Shown here piece after piece: positions 1 through 10,740 of a stretch of 64,000 nt of DNA; the first letter of the stretch is position 1, and each line of letters starts with the position of its first letter. The notes beneath the pieces are model-generated. The model made no database searches, was not told the origin of the DNA, and was given only the letters and a program-made list of their open reading frames with translations. Source of the DNA: Lepidostoma basale. Taxonomy: Eukaryota > Arthropoda > Insecta > Trichoptera > Lepidostomatidae. Position numbers and translations under genes: made by a program. The stretch lies in the NCBI GenBank assembly GCA_022606425.2, contig JAHDVF020001345.1, positions 1 to 64,000 of the forward strand, read 5' to 3'.

Positions 1-190
1 AGGGGTTTATAGATAGGTGCCTTTGCTCAATATTCAATATCTATTGGCTCACTTGGGATGATGTTAGGCATCAGGTATGCGATAGAGTTGGACGGAGAAG
101 GTTCCTTGAGGCCCTATGCACCACGGAGGTGTGACAGGACAAAAAGAAAAAAGTCTTTTGAGATAATAAACTGATTTGATTTGATAAAAT
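1..190 (+). mobile_element. LINE 3' end with (TGATT)n tail
   Basis: A short plus-strand reading frame ends in CDRVGRRRFLEALCTTEV and a stop near 139. It is followed by an A-rich stretch and a short TGATT repeat at about 168-182. The same tail, in the opposite orientation, is at 22305-22390, 47493-47600 and 57424-57530, where it belongs to a LINE family whose last residues include a P-V-G-R-A-I motif. The 5' part lies outside the window. Confidence 0.5.
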
Positions 191-639
191 ATTTTATTTG
201 AAATATTAAATCCAAAATACACTGAGCTGTCAAATATTTTCAAATATTTTTTAATTAACAAAAAGTGGTGGAATTAAATCTAATCTGCTAGTATAAGGGA
301 TTCCTATTTATAAACGAAGTCTTATATCCTGTAGATATATTAATATATTTGTATGTACACATACAAGATTATGGGGAGCGCAAGTAGACAGTTAAAAGCA
401 TTTAAATGATCATTTTAGAAATTCCGGGATCCTTTAGGAGCCTGCAACGTTAAACTGTAAAGGTAAAAATAATCCTTTGCCAGGATAACGACATTCTCGT
501 TCGAGTGTCTGTACAGTCCACCGTTTAAATATCACAATCCTGCATTTAAATTAATTTATTGTTTTTTTTTTTTTTTAATGAAAACAAATACTTGTAGACC
601 AATACTGGATTTTACCCATTACGGGTTAATCATTAAGAA
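191..639. other. A+T-rich stretch, nothing assigned
   Basis: No reading frame, repeat copy or RNA signal could be recognised here. A poly-T run lies near 560-575. Confidence 0.4.
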
Positions 640-835
640 TTAATTGTATCTGAATAGAGACGAAAATGTAAATTATTTGAAAACAGAATATGGTGGTCGA
701 GGCGTTTACAAAACCTATGACCTGTCATTGGTTGGGTTAAGCGATCGCTTTATGTAATACGACATTCGCCATTTCGCCCTTCTTACGAACACAACGTAAG
801 AAGGGCGGAATTGGGTTGATAGCCTTTCACATTGA
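640..835 (+). repeat. Repeat X, copy 1 (truncated)
   Basis: It shares an ordered set of words with 4745-5100 (minus) and 53365-53740 (plus): an opening like TATCTCAATAGAGACGAAG, then CTATGACCTGTCATTGGTTG, then a GCGATCGCTT core. This copy stops near 835, where a LINE fragment begins. Its class is not recognised; no terminal repeats were found. Confidence 0.5.
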
Positions 836-1150
836 ATTAATAAAGATTTTGATAATCGACGTGCGTGTATGACTCGCTGTATAAATGTGAAGGAATCTTC
901 TTCTCTTCTTTTTCTGATTGTAGATTTTGCGATCTGTTTATGCAGGATATCAAATTTCTTCCTGTGATGAACACGACCAGCCTTCTCTCCATCTCTTTGG
1001 TGGTCGTCCTGGTGGTCGACGGCCCTCTGGAGTGTCGTGTATGATCCATTCTCTCACTATGTCTTCAATTTTGCAGGATTTTAGAATTTCTTCTTTGGGT
1101 ATCCTATCTCTAAGGGTTCTCCCCATAAGGGTGGAGGAATCTACAGTGGT
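836..1150 (-). mobile_element. Decayed LINE C-terminal fragment
   Basis: The minus strand near 1000-1030 reads RRPPGRPPKRWREGW, the basic GRPPKRW signature found before the stop in many LINE ORF2 proteins. Upstream pieces resemble the LRDRIPKEEIL segment. The frame is broken by stops. Confidence 0.45.
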
Positions 1151-1490
1151 TTATCAGGATCGAGTTATGTGGCGGTCTATTATTTTTTTCGTATTTCTCC
1201 GATAAAATGACTTGCCGGTTTGTTGTCGTTTCTTGAACATCACCAATAACAACAAACCTTCAAGGTGAGTCACCAGAAGGGTAGACAGACAGAACGGACC
1301 GCCACACTACTTTATCTTGACACATCTCTAGATTCCTACATATTTAAACAGCGAGTCATACAAGCATGTAGATTCTTTCGACTTCTACCTTCTTACCACA
1401 TTTTCCTCGACTTCGTACTTCATTCACATCGTTAACGTATACTTTCTTAACCAAACCATTCTTTCTTCATCAGCTTTGAGACACAATTTT
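1150..1490 (-). mobile_element. TTAG-tail LINE fragment, decayed
   Basis: Minus-strand similarity to the C-terminal part of the LINE at 34502-35636 is seen in words such as GTCAAGATAAAGTAGTGTGG and TGACTCGCTGTTTAAATATG. There is no open frame and the tail is missing. Confidence 0.45.
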
Positions 1491-1974
1491 CAAAAGTTTA
1501 TAGTCGCTGTTGATTGCTTTAATATTTCTGGTGCTGCCTGTAAGCACAGATAAATTCGTACCAGTATAGTAGAATAGGCACCCACGTGCTTAAATGTTCA
1601 AAAATTTTACGTCTGAGTGTACACAAATACTTCCGTAGGTATTGAATGAGAATAAAGTCCTATATCCTGGCTTAAGAACTAAAATTCTGGAAGGAGCTTA
1701 TTAGAAAATATTATATATTAAATCGTTTCAAATTTGGGTACCTTGTCTTTTTATAGAAACACGTTTAAATAGCGTATATATAGTACAATATGTGTAAAGT
1801 ATTATACAAATATAACGATGAATCCAATATGAATGAAATTATTATGAACAAAATAATGAAAGGTTCATTTAGATCACAGGTTCTCAACAGGGGCGGTGCC
1901 ACCCCGCAGTGAGCGCTAGACCTTTCCATGGAGGTGGTAATGTGTCCAGAAGTAAATGAAGGGCTTTAAGGCAG
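1491..1974. other. Unassigned A+T-rich stretch
   Basis: No coding signal was found. The segment at 1880-1930 (TTCTCAACAGGGGCGGTG) resembles the outer end of hAT-type repeats, but no matching partner with a duplication was found. Confidence 0.35.
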
Positions 1975-2747
1975 TTAACCCTTAACGTACCGTGTTCAAA
2001 ACAAAACGCTCGCTCCCATGTGGTAAGTTCAGTTTACCGCTAACTTTATCTAAATATCAAGCATATGACTAGATGAATCAAAATTTAATTTATGTCATCT
2101 TGTAGGGAATTTCATTAGGAATAGATCGATATCTATAACATACATGGATTATTTGAAAAACATATCATTATTAATTTTTTTCTGGAACCATGCGATTTCT
2201 GATATGTAATGCGTCACAGCATACGGGCGACTGGACATCGGGTATAAACTTGTCTGCGCGCCGCGGCCGGCGGGGCGAGGATAAAGGCACCTAGGCAAAA
2301 TGTATAGTACGTTCAAGACAACGAGTACGTATTAATATTTGTCCCTTTTGGTAAAGTGTTAATATTTTCACAGTTCTGATATTATTAAGTTGCGTCCTGC
2401 GTTTCCGTCCACAGTGGTATTATTACGTACATATTGAAAAGGTCAAAGATATAATTTATAATACGTTCAAAACAGCGAGTAAGTATTTGTCACTTTTGAT
2501 AAAGTTGTAAATATTAGCAAAACAAATTCTACCTTAACACGAATGAAGGTGAGGGCAGTCTTAGAAAATATTTTTTTTTGGGATGAAGGAAGTAATTTTT
2601 TGCTTTTTTTTTTATTACGAAATATTGAAAACACTTCAATGGAGGATTACAATTTTTTTTATAATATTAGGGTCCATAGGTTTTAAGAAAATCAACTTTA
2701 AATTGGCAGTGGAAACTCAATTTACCACATGGCAACGCGACGGTTAA
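1975..2747. mobile_element. TTAA-flanked inverted-repeat element (piggyBac-like MITE?)
   Basis: The left side starts TTAACCCTTAACGTACCG and contains CCATGTGGTAAGTTCAG. The right side, read in reverse complement, has CCCTTTAACCGTCGCG followed by CCATGTGGTAAATTGAG. This gives a two-block inverted repeat at the ends of a roughly 0.77-kb unit beside TTAA. Inside, TA(G/A)TACGTTCAA...CGAGTA at 2302-2340 is repeated at about 2458-2490. TTAA targets and CCC-type termini suit the piggyBac superfamily, but the right target copy is degraded. No coding capacity. Confidence 0.4.
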
Positions 2748-3060
2748 AGGGGGGGTCGTGAGGTACGTATTTTAATAAATAAAAATGAATGCTTTTAACA
2801 ACAATGAATAATTTATGTAACTATCTAAATATAAACATTTCTGATACATTCGATAATCTTCTTCATTTCAATTTTGTGATTATAAATAGGTATAGATAAA
2901 GTTAAATTACTATAATAAAGTCACTATTATGGAAAAGGGGGGCGTTAGAATATTTTTTTGTGAACGGCGGTGGTCCAGAAATGGTTAGGGACCTATGATT
3001 TAGATGGTTTGGATACATGAAAAGAATAAATGACAAAAAAATTATAAAGAAAGTACATGT
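2748..3060 (+). mobile_element. A+T-rich stretch ending in a LINE scrap
   Basis: 2748-2990 holds nothing recognisable. At 2995-3060 the plus strand reads like RWFGYMKRINDKKIIKK, matching the GSLRWFGHMERMNEERMVK block of the TTAG-tail LINE. It is cut off at 3060 by the poly-T start of the SINE that follows. Confidence 0.4.
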
Positions 3061-3290
3061 TTTTTTTTTTTGTTTTTTTTTTAAGTATACAACAGGTTGC
3101 TTGAACCCAATTACTGTATACAATTTGTTTTTAAGCTGATATATTGACTCTCGTGACATGTGATAAGTAGCTAATCTATAGCCATTTTAGTGTCACTAGA
3201 ATTCTACACCAGATCAAACACAGTGGAACAATCACATTGTCATCGCCGGGAATCAAACCCGGAACTCACCACTCTGCCACGAAGGTCGTC
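3060..3290 (-). mobile_element. tRNA-derived SINE, internally deleted copy
   Basis: Read on the minus strand, the copy starts GACGACCTTCGTGGCAGAGTGG (A box), loses the segment between the boxes, continues through a degenerate B box at about 3249-3259, then the family body, and ends in an A-rich tail (poly-T on plus, 3060-3082). The body words GTGACACTAAAATGGCGATAG and GGGTTCAAGCAACCTGTTG recur in the other copies. Confidence 0.75.
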
Positions 3291-3329
3291 ATTAACGAAG
3301 TAAACGGAACAAGAAATAGGAAAACGTAC

Positions 3330-3640
3330 ACTATTGACGTGCGTACATGATACGATGAATGAATTTTGTGGAAGCGAGAGAAGTATGTCAGGAAATATCA
3401 GAAAAGCTACCTGATTGAGCTTAAAAGACATATGAAAACAAACAAACGAACCATCATTGTTGGCAGGGAGAATGGACCGCTACACAACTCTATCCTGACA
3501 CACCTCTCTAGCTTCCTCTACATTCATACATCGAGTCATACACACACATCGATTCTTCCGACTTCTGACATAACCAACCTTAAATAAAATTTGATTAATT
3601 TGGTCAAGACGTGTTTTCCTCGGTCAACTTCGACTCCATA
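3330..3640. mobile_element. Two opposed TTAG-LINE scraps
   Basis: 3335-3395 reads on plus like the 3' end of the TTAG-tail LINE (GACGTGCGTACATGATACGA, then GAAGCGAGAGAAGTATGTCA). 3465-3640 reads on minus as the same region plus the piece before it. The opposed pieces suggest an inversion, but an insertion or later rearrangement would look the same. Confidence 0.45.
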
Positions 3641-3727
3641 AACTCAAAAATATATAATATACGAGTATGTATTATTTGCATGAATCACTGTTTATTCTTA
3701 GTTTTTCCTTGAATACAAATATTATAT

Positions 3728-3960
3728 TTTATATCATTGTATTTTATATTATTTGTTTAAGATTTTTTTGTGGATGTTGAACGATCGAAGTGTGCGCGGG
3801 AGATGCCTATTGGTGTCGATGAGGTTCGCAACCTATCACACCGCGTCTCCCGCGGGGCGAAAAGAGAAGGATGGAGTGCCGCATCGGTTAAAGTGTGACG
3901 GTCCATTCTTTCTGCCTACCCTTTCGGGGAGACGGCGTGATGGATAGTTAGTTAGTTAGT
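3728..3960 (+). mobile_element. TTAG-tail non-autonomous element (copy B1)
   Basis: It runs from a TTATTTGTTT lead through GATCGAAGTGTGCGCGGGAG, GATGAGGTTCGCAACC (B-box-like), a palindromic CGCGTCTCCCGCGGGGCG, and TTTCTGCCTACCCTTTCGGG, then GGCGTGATGG and a TTAG repeat at 3941-3960. The last ~45 bases and the tail are shared with the LINE at 34502-35636, as in SINE/LINE pairs where the partner's reverse transcriptase recognises a common 3' end. 5'-truncated relative to 14370-14888. Confidence 0.75.
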
Positions 3961-4019
3961 TTTACAAATATTATATTATGATTTTCGGTATTTTTTACGA
4001 TTCATTTTCGTACCAAGAA

Positions 4020-4170
4020 AAAGATGGTCGGACTGCGGGGAAGATGAATGGGAGAAATTAGAAAATTGGAGATGGCCTGGGACAGGAGCCATTGAAGGAT
4101 TGTTTTGGAGGAGCCCAAATCCTAAGCCGGGGTGTAGCGCCGAGAAGTAGAAGAAGAAGAAATTGGGGAT
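4020..4170 (+). mobile_element. LINE 3' scrap with (GAA)n tail
   Basis: A short decayed plus-strand piece ends in AGAAGAAGAAGAA. This tail type recurs after LINE C-termini at 19770-19792 and 39360-39375. Confidence 0.35.
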
Positions 4171-4744
4171 GTTTGCACAGGATTGAGAAAATACACATAA
4201 ATATTTTTATTCAACATTTATTTCTTAACAGGACTATTTATTGTCATATGATTACAGATAATATATTTTAAATTGAAAATTTAAGAAGTTATTCGCACAT
4301 TATTAATTTTAACTTATTCAATACAATATTACGATATATATTGACACGTATTATTTCATTATGAATATATGCATTTTTAATTGGATTTAAAATAATAAAT
4401 ATATATCAACAGTAAAATTCTTATGAAAATAAAACAGGTTTTTGATTTTTTCCTACGAATGAATGAATTACGTTCACTATGCTTAATCAAAGAAAAACGT
4501 ATTTAATAGAGCGTATGGCAAAAATAAAATTACACACTTTTCGCTAAGAATAAACCACTTCATTTAAGTTAGTAAATTTAGCTTCACTCTGTAGCGAGCT
4601 TCCTTTGGGGTATACACAAACTTAACTAAACTGAAATTGAAAGTTTCAAAAAAGAGTAGGGAGGGGGGGAAAGAAAGATAAGGATATATATAATTAAGTA
4701 TAAAAAACTGGTCCAAGTTAAAAGCATAAAAATTAAAGAGCCAT
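4171..4744. other. Unassigned A+T-rich stretch
   Basis: No coding signal or recognised repeat was found. Confidence 0.35.
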
Positions 4745-5100
4745 CTCCAGGCGTTGTCTAGCACCGTATGATAATTGCATAGCCTTTCACATTGCATTAA
4801 TAAAGATTTTCTGCTTAATGCTTACACCTAATCTTAATAGATGGCGCTTGTGTAGATTAAACTAAAAAATGTGAAGTGTTTCAAACATTGTAGCATATAT
4901 ACATCTTCCAAAAATTTGTCAGACGGTCGGGTGGTGGTCGTAAGAAGGGCAGAATGGGGAATATTGTTAACATAAAGCGATCGCTTAACCCAACCAATGA
5001 CAGGTCATAAGTCCTGTAACCCCCTCGACTACCATATTCTGTTCCAAGAAAACAATTTACATCTTCGTCTTCATTGAGATATAATAATTATAGTTTAGTT
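4745..5100 (-). repeat. Repeat X, copy 2
   Basis: This is the fullest minus-strand copy. Its far end (TTAATGCAATGTGAAAGGCT on minus) matches the end of the copy at 53365-53740, so the family unit is about 360-375 bp. The class is unknown. Confidence 0.55.
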
Positions 5101-5150
5101 TGTTTATAGCCATGGGGAAACTCGCTAGAGAGTGAAACCGGTTGGTGCTA
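5100..5150 (+). ncRNA. Decayed hammerhead-like motif
   Basis: ATGGGGA stands where CTGANGA is expected. ACTC/GAGT could pair as helix II, and GAAACCGGTT follows with a GTT triplet. Core bases C3 and A6 are lost, so activity is unlikely. A related motif is at 24561-24591. Confidence 0.3.
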
Positions 5151-6721
5151 CTACCTCGAATAAAGTAAAACAAAATGAAAAAGTGTGTGTAAATATGTCA
5201 AACCACCAAGTAAGGGCTTCGTATCAAAGATCAAAGTATATTCATATGAATAATTAAAATGTAGAGATTTGTTACGTCATTATTTTTTGTAAGTAATAAA
5301 ATTGCCATACAATTTGGACAGTTATTAAACCAATAAATATATATTATATATAATACATTAGCAACATTAATTATAAATATATGGGTTTTAGATATTAAGC
5401 ATACACATATATATTTACATGATTTTATAATCACATCCTTATAATTTAGACAGCTATTAGAATCTACAAACGTAATTTTAAAAAAAAAGTTTTAAATCTG
5501 ATTTTTGTAAACTCTCCATTAATATTTTGCATAGCAATAATTTCCATTTAAAATTACTTATTTCCTAAGATATGGCAGATTTAATAAAAAATTTCCTTTT
5601 TAAACAGAAATGTTAATTAATGTTGTATATATATAAATATTAATAAGCAAATTTCTAACATTTATATACAAATAATTCTCCACATTTATAAGTTAATAAT
5701 TTTTGAAAATTCTTATATCTAGATTTTCCTTGTTCCAAAAATTTACAATTTGATTTCAATGACAACGTTTTTTGTTATGACTTTATTTTATATCTGTAAA
5801 TACATATTATATTATTTATATTAAGTTTCAAGCGTTTACGTATTAGTTTTACAATAAAAAAATCAAAACTAGTACACAATATTTTCTAATATCAGATATT
5901 AATTAAATAACCTTAACAAAATTTATATTAATTGATGATACATATATTTGATATGTTCAAGATAAAAATTAAGAAAAAGATATTACATTTTATCTGTTCC
6001 AAATTTAAAAATATATTTCAAATTAAGATAATTTTATTTTAACTTTTTTCATGTTAAGCAATGCATTATGTATTATATTTTTAAAACGTTGATGTTTTTT
6101 TGTGAAACAAGTCAGCTTTAATTCAAATGATTAAATAATGAAACGACCATTAAAATACGATTATTTTTCTCAAAATGTTCAAAGAATATTTTTTTTATTT
6201 CCTTTATATAATGTAAACGCATATTTAATATTACAATTGAAATCATGGAATGAAGCTTCGTCGTAATAATTTATTCTGTTTTTTTCGACTCTCAAATTCA
6301 AATTATGAATAGCTATTTATAGAGCTATCAAAATAATGTTTTAATTAAAATGACAATGTGTAGTACAATTTGTTGATCTCAGATCAATTTGATAATTTAA
6401 ATTATGAAAACATATATTGAATAAAAAAATTATGTAATAAGATTATTAAGTAACAAATTGTTTACATACTGTTTGAATTAAAATGAGACTAATTTTTTTT
6501 TAATTGCACAAAATGATATTGTTGTAAAAACAGTTGAAGAGAAAGGGAAGGAAGCAATAAGTTGAGTAGGATAGTATGTTATAGTGTACAATATATTTTT
6601 AATGGTATAAAACAAACGTCAAATGTATTTTTTAAATTCGTTTTATTAACACACATTGTTTTGAAAATCAATAATAAGGCAATTAAAGTTTCACTTTTGA
6701 TTCATAGAATGTAGTTTAATA
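5151..6721. other. Very A+T-rich stretch, no gene seen
   Basis: About 1.5 kb of low-complexity sequence without long frames, repeat-family copies or tRNA-like signals. It lies downstream of the stop codon of the minus-strand Ig gene. Confidence 0.5.
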
Positions 6722-7149
6722 CAGTGCTCCGCAACCGGTGTGCCGTGAGCCGGATGAAGGTGTTCCGCGACCAAATGCATAAGGATTTTTTTTTTAGTTA
6801 TAGTCGGAACTCGTGAATTACGAAAGAGTCGACTCTTTCGTAAATCAGTTCAGAAGACGTTGGTGACATTTTTTTGTTTATTTTAGATCATTCGTGAAAA
6901 ATCGGTCGCCGCTGATTTCTACTGGCTGTAAGTTGCTGGCGACCTCAATTTTTTTAACTTAACAGCGACTTCTTGATAGTAGAATTCGCGAAAATTTGGT
7001 CCTTCGATCTTTCGGGAGGAGCAAAAAAACCGTCGCTACTGATTTCTACTAGCCGGAAGTCGCCAATAATCTAAAAAAAACATATCCTGAGCTGATTGAC
7101 GCCCAAGAACTTAGGTGTGCCGAAGGTGAGAAAATATTGCGGAGCACTG
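6722..7149. mobile_element. hAT-type MITE, copy 1
   Basis: The perfect 13-bp terminal inverted repeat is CAGTGCTCCGCAA, beginning with the CAGTG typical of hAT elements. The flanks are an imperfect 8-bp duplication (GTTTAATA left, GTTAAATA right), the hAT target size. The interior is non-coding, with short internal palindromes (GGTCGCCGCTGATTTCTACT and relatives). A second copy is at 12752-13224. Confidence 0.85.
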
Positions 7150-7463
7150 GTTAAATAAATAAGAATATTTTAAAATAAAACACTGCTTATTATAAAAATA
7201 CATGAATAATATTAAAATTATTTTATTTTCTGTATTTGGTTTAATTCCACTCAATTTTTAGCAACTGCATATTTTGAGGTTAAAAGATTTTGTTTTTTTG
7301 TTTAAAACTGGATTTATTTAAACCATTGCGTCTTTTGAAATTTAAATTAAATGCTATTATAAATTTGTTTTGGTAAATAAATGTTCAAATCAAAGAATGA
7401 GTAACTATTAAATCATTACCATAGAGGCTTAGAGTACAGTAAAGTCATTATTTTGTATAAAAT
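7150..7463 (-). other. 3' flank / 3' UTR of the Ig gene
   Basis: This lies downstream of the TAG stop at 7464-7466 on the minus strand. The TTTATT words on plus (AATAAA on minus) near 7315 could be poly(A) signals, but such words are common at this base composition. Confidence 0.35.
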
Positions 7464-7786
7464 CTAAACTGCTAAACACCTAGCTATCCAAAACACCACA
7501 GAAATAACACTGAACAATCTAGAACTTCTAACAGAAATACTAGAATTAAATTCCTCCCACGGCGGAACATATGCCATGTAGCTGTCATCCGTTGGATCGG
7601 GACTCCTTGGGTCCATCCAGGACCTCGTGGTAAAGTCGTACTTACCTCTGTGGTCCGTTTTCCTCCCTCTGTTGTTGTTGTTGCTGTTGCTATTGTGTTT
7701 ATTGTGCTTGTTATCCTTCCCGTGGTGTTTCCTGGTATCCGGACTTCTTGTTGACAAGATGGACGATTTCGCGGGCAATTGAAGTT
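7464..7786 (-). CDS. DIP/lachesin-type Ig protein, last exon (GPI-signal exon)
   Basis: Terminal coding exon of a cell-surface Ig protein. The acceptor TTTTCATCGCAG is followed at 7786 by AA, completing a codon opened by the G at the end of exon 10570-10740 (phase 1). The 106 residues after that codon start LQLPAKSSILSTR and pass through a low-complexity Lys/His/Asn/Ser linker. An acidic-aromatic stretch (DDSYMAYVPPWEEF) comes next, then NSSISVRSSR, then the hydrophobic tail LFSVISVVFWIARCLAV and TAG. A short hydrophobic C-terminus after small residues is a GPI-attachment signal, as known or proposed for Drosophila DIPs and lachesin. The linker is fast-evolving, so the paralogue cannot be named. 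The polar linker, matching phase and adjacent Ig exon make this a real exon. Confidence 0.85.
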
Positions 7787-9529
7787 CTGCGATGAAAATT
7801 GTCATTAATAAAATTTATTCGTTCATTGTTTCTCGAGCAATGGTGTAAAACACAATATTAAAATAATAATATGAATCAAAACCTCTTTCTTCTAGGAGTT
7901 TTATTATTATAGTTTATATTCTCGCCACATTTGATAAAGCCTTAGAAGGGAGAACCATGTCATTCCATCTAAAATATATAAAAAAACTCCTAGAAAATTT
8001 ACGTTTTCATTAATATTATTTTATATGGAGATATACATATAAAATAACATCATTGTTAAACTAACCAATGAAGTATCATTGTTGAAGTAACAAACATAGG
8101 TTTTCGACATTATTAAATAATCATTGTTTTTATTAATTGGTAGTGTAATATTAGATTTTATAATTGGTGAATGGTTTTGTGGGTTAATTTTTTTTATAAT
8201 AATAATACTATAGTGCAATTAATACGACATTTTTTTAAATATCAACCTGTTGTTTACGTTTTAAACCAATTTACGTGTAAAACAAAATAAAATAATAATT
8301 TAGCAAAAACATATTTTTAATTGATTAAAATACTGGTTTTACCACTTTTCAGTTTTTGATATTAATTTTGGTTATTTAATATCGTTCTCCAGATGATGAA
8401 AGTAGAAGCCTTCGAAACATGAGAAAAATAAACTCAAAAGTGGGAAAAAACGGTGTTTTAATTGTAAAAAAATCATCATTATGGAATTCCACAGCGCTAA
8501 CGACTCAAGTTTATAAAATTTAATAACACTTCTCATAAAAAGATTTCGGGCACATACGTCCTTTCTCATTGTAATGATTTTGAAAATAAAATAAAACAAA
8601 AATCGTTACTAAATTAAAAAGGGGGAGAGGAATTATGTTTACCTAGAAGTAGACAATTTAAAAATATATATATATTTGTATCCACAACATAACATGATTT
8701 TTTGATAACACTGTTGCAGTTTTGCTGTAATAATTCAAATGCAGGTTTTTACCAGAAATATACATATATTTTTTTTTTCATATAAAATTTTACATATTCC
8801 ATATTTAAATTCGTTCAATTCGATATACCTACGCTCTAAATGAATATTAAAGTGCCGCCTTCAAAATTAAAAAAGGCAGCCGAAATAGGAACCATAGAGA
8901 AATAAACGAAAACGGTTTAATTATTCGTATTACGGTGCACGGAGCAACATTAAACACAGACTAATCATTTTTCAGCCCGGAGTGAAGTAATTATTTCGCT
9001 CCCAAAGCGCCGCTTTTAAATTCTACAACTGTTTTCTAGAAAACAAAGCAGTCGGCGATTTGTTTTTCCCGCTCAAAGTGACTGGTGTAAAATAAGTGAA
9101 CGGCAATTAATCTCGGAGGAGAGGGGGGGACAAAACTCAATACGTCACGGATGGCCAGCAGTGGCTGTCTGTGACAAAGCCAAAACACAAATGTTCTTTA
9201 ACATCATCTTCTGGTCCAGTGCAGTCGATTGTACTTGTTACTCAATCAATGTCACGATCTCTCCTGTTCGAATATTCAACTAATTATTATTTTTGTTGAT
9301 ATGGCAAGCTGTCTCATAGGGATGGCCCTTAAATATTGTATCATATTGACCAATGACATTAATATAATTGTAAATTTTTTGCGCATTCTACATAATTATT
9401 TTGTAAACTGTTAAATCAAAAAACCTTGTTTTATATATCACAATTGTATTTTTCAAAGGTTGACGAAATAGCTGACGCCAAACCAAAGTATACATCATGT
9501 ATCGTACAGCTAAATTAAAGTAGCAGTAG

Positions 9530-9770
9530 GTTGGACATACGTATAGCAATACAGGACAGTACCCGATGAGCAGTCAGAATACTTAGATAAAAAAAAATTC
9601 GCCTTGGACACAAAAAATTTATGTCGGGAGACCACCTAAAAGATGGATTGACGATATTATATCAGGAACGACATGGATGCGGAAGGGACAAGACTATGAG
9701 TGGAGGAAAATGTAAGAGGCCTATATCCAACGGGAAGTAGGCTTAAAAAGAATTAGAAGATGATTGCCGA
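9530..9770 (+). mobile_element. LINE 3' end fragment
   Basis: Plus-strand frames read GRPPKRWIDDI and EWRKM followed by a stop, then an EAYIQREVGLKRI-like tail. This is the usual end of one LINE class (compare 17575-17860 and 47210-47870). Frames are broken. Confidence 0.5.
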
Positions 9771-10074
9771 ATACTCGTATTACAAAAGATGCGATAAATA
9801 GTTTATTAAGGTATGTATAGAAAATGATTGTATTTACAAATATTAAAAAAATAAATAACTCACCGTTACTGATCTTTAACTGAAAATATGACTGTGAACC
9901 ACATGTCAAAGTAAAATGGATTTTTTCGTAAACTAGCGCTACTATCGACGTCTTGTATTTTTTATTTTAGCGTCCAGGCCATCCAAAAGAGGCAACCATA
10001 CCAGAAATAGTCGATTAAATCCATGGAATGAGAATCGACGATCGACGATGTTTAAAGTTGGTGAATATTGATAT

Positions 10075-10510
10075 ACATATAATACATACAATACGTCAGA
10101 ATGCCTGAGACAAGACTCCCAAGGAAGATTATGTACTCTCAGCTTACCCAAGGGAAACGCTCACACGGTGACTAGAGGAAACGCTTTAAGGACTCCCTTA
10201 AAGGAAACCTACAAAAGACTGGCATCGACTGTGATTGCTGGGAAAAAACTGCAGAGGATAGACCTGGGTGGATAACAGCAGTACATAGAGGCACACAAGA
10301 CTTTGAAACACAGCGCAGAGAAGACGTCACAGAGAGGATGAGGGGGAGAAAGGACAGACCACTGGGAGACGGTGATGGCTCCATTACAAGCGCCTTCCCC
10401 TGCCCCAGATGCCCCAGAATATGTGGGTCCAGGATCGGGCTCTTCAGTTACATGCAGACCCACAACCATGAAGGACAGTCATCCTCGGACACGAGGGACA
10501 GCCGATGATG
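10075..10510 (+). mobile_element. LINE ORF2 C-terminus with C2H2 zinc knuckle
   Basis: The plus strand reads KRFKDSLKGNLQKTGID, then WITAVHRGTQDFETQR, then a finger-like FPCPRCPRICGSRIGLFSYM with a downstream QTHNH. The two cysteines, spacing and histidines match the terminal zinc finger after the 'RYKDTLKANLK' region of one LINE family. It ends in a GAT repeat at 10505-10515. It lies in the host gene's last intron, in the opposite orientation. Confidence 0.65.
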
Positions 10511-10569
10511 ATGATTACATATAATACATTATAATCTAACAATCGAAACATTGTATAATTTATATTCAC

Positions 10570-10740
10570 CTTGAAGTCTGACGCTTCCTTCAACTTTACC
10601 CAGCGCGTTGACCGAAGTACAAACATAACCTCCAAAATCCTTCTTATCCAGCCGCCTGATGGTAAGATTCATATACAAAGAGTACTCGTTTATTACCGTC
10701 TCCTTCATCACGTACTTGGAAGCGTCCATTAGCTTTTCTC
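10570..10740 (-). CDS. DIP/lachesin-type Ig protein, second half of Ig3
   Basis: A 171-bp internal exon, phase 1 on both sides. Acceptor TTCGCAG ends at 10741; donor GTGAAT begins at 10569. Joined to its neighbour it reads G-EKLMDASKYVMKETVINEY, then SLYMNLTIRRLDKKDFGGYV, then CTSVNALGKVEGSVRLQ. The L-x-I-R-R-L-x-x-x-D-F-G-x-Y-x-C block is the F-strand Ig signature; its Cys closes the Ig3 disulphide with the Cys in exon 11580-11699. The KKDFGGYVC, N-x-x-G and G-S-V-R-L pattern is characteristic of DIPs and lachesin. No stop or frameshift. Confidence 0.93.

Larger units (their letters stand above)
7787..10569 (-). other. Last intron of the Ig gene
   Basis: The 2783-bp intron has donor GTGAAT at 10569 and acceptor CAG at 7787-7789 on minus. 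It holds a half copy of HP2 (7870-8010, decayed ribozyme core TTGATAA at 7931), a half copy of HP6 (8385-8490), an HP1 scrap (9425-9480) and two LINE fragments listed separately. A less A+T-rich, apparently single-copy patch at 8820-9220 carries no frame and could be a conserved non-coding element. Confidence 0.75.

Noticed and set aside
10172..10469. Minus-strand frames over 10.2-10.5 kb
   Set aside because: They are shadows of the plus-strand LINE C-terminus with a zinc finger, which has the family signature.
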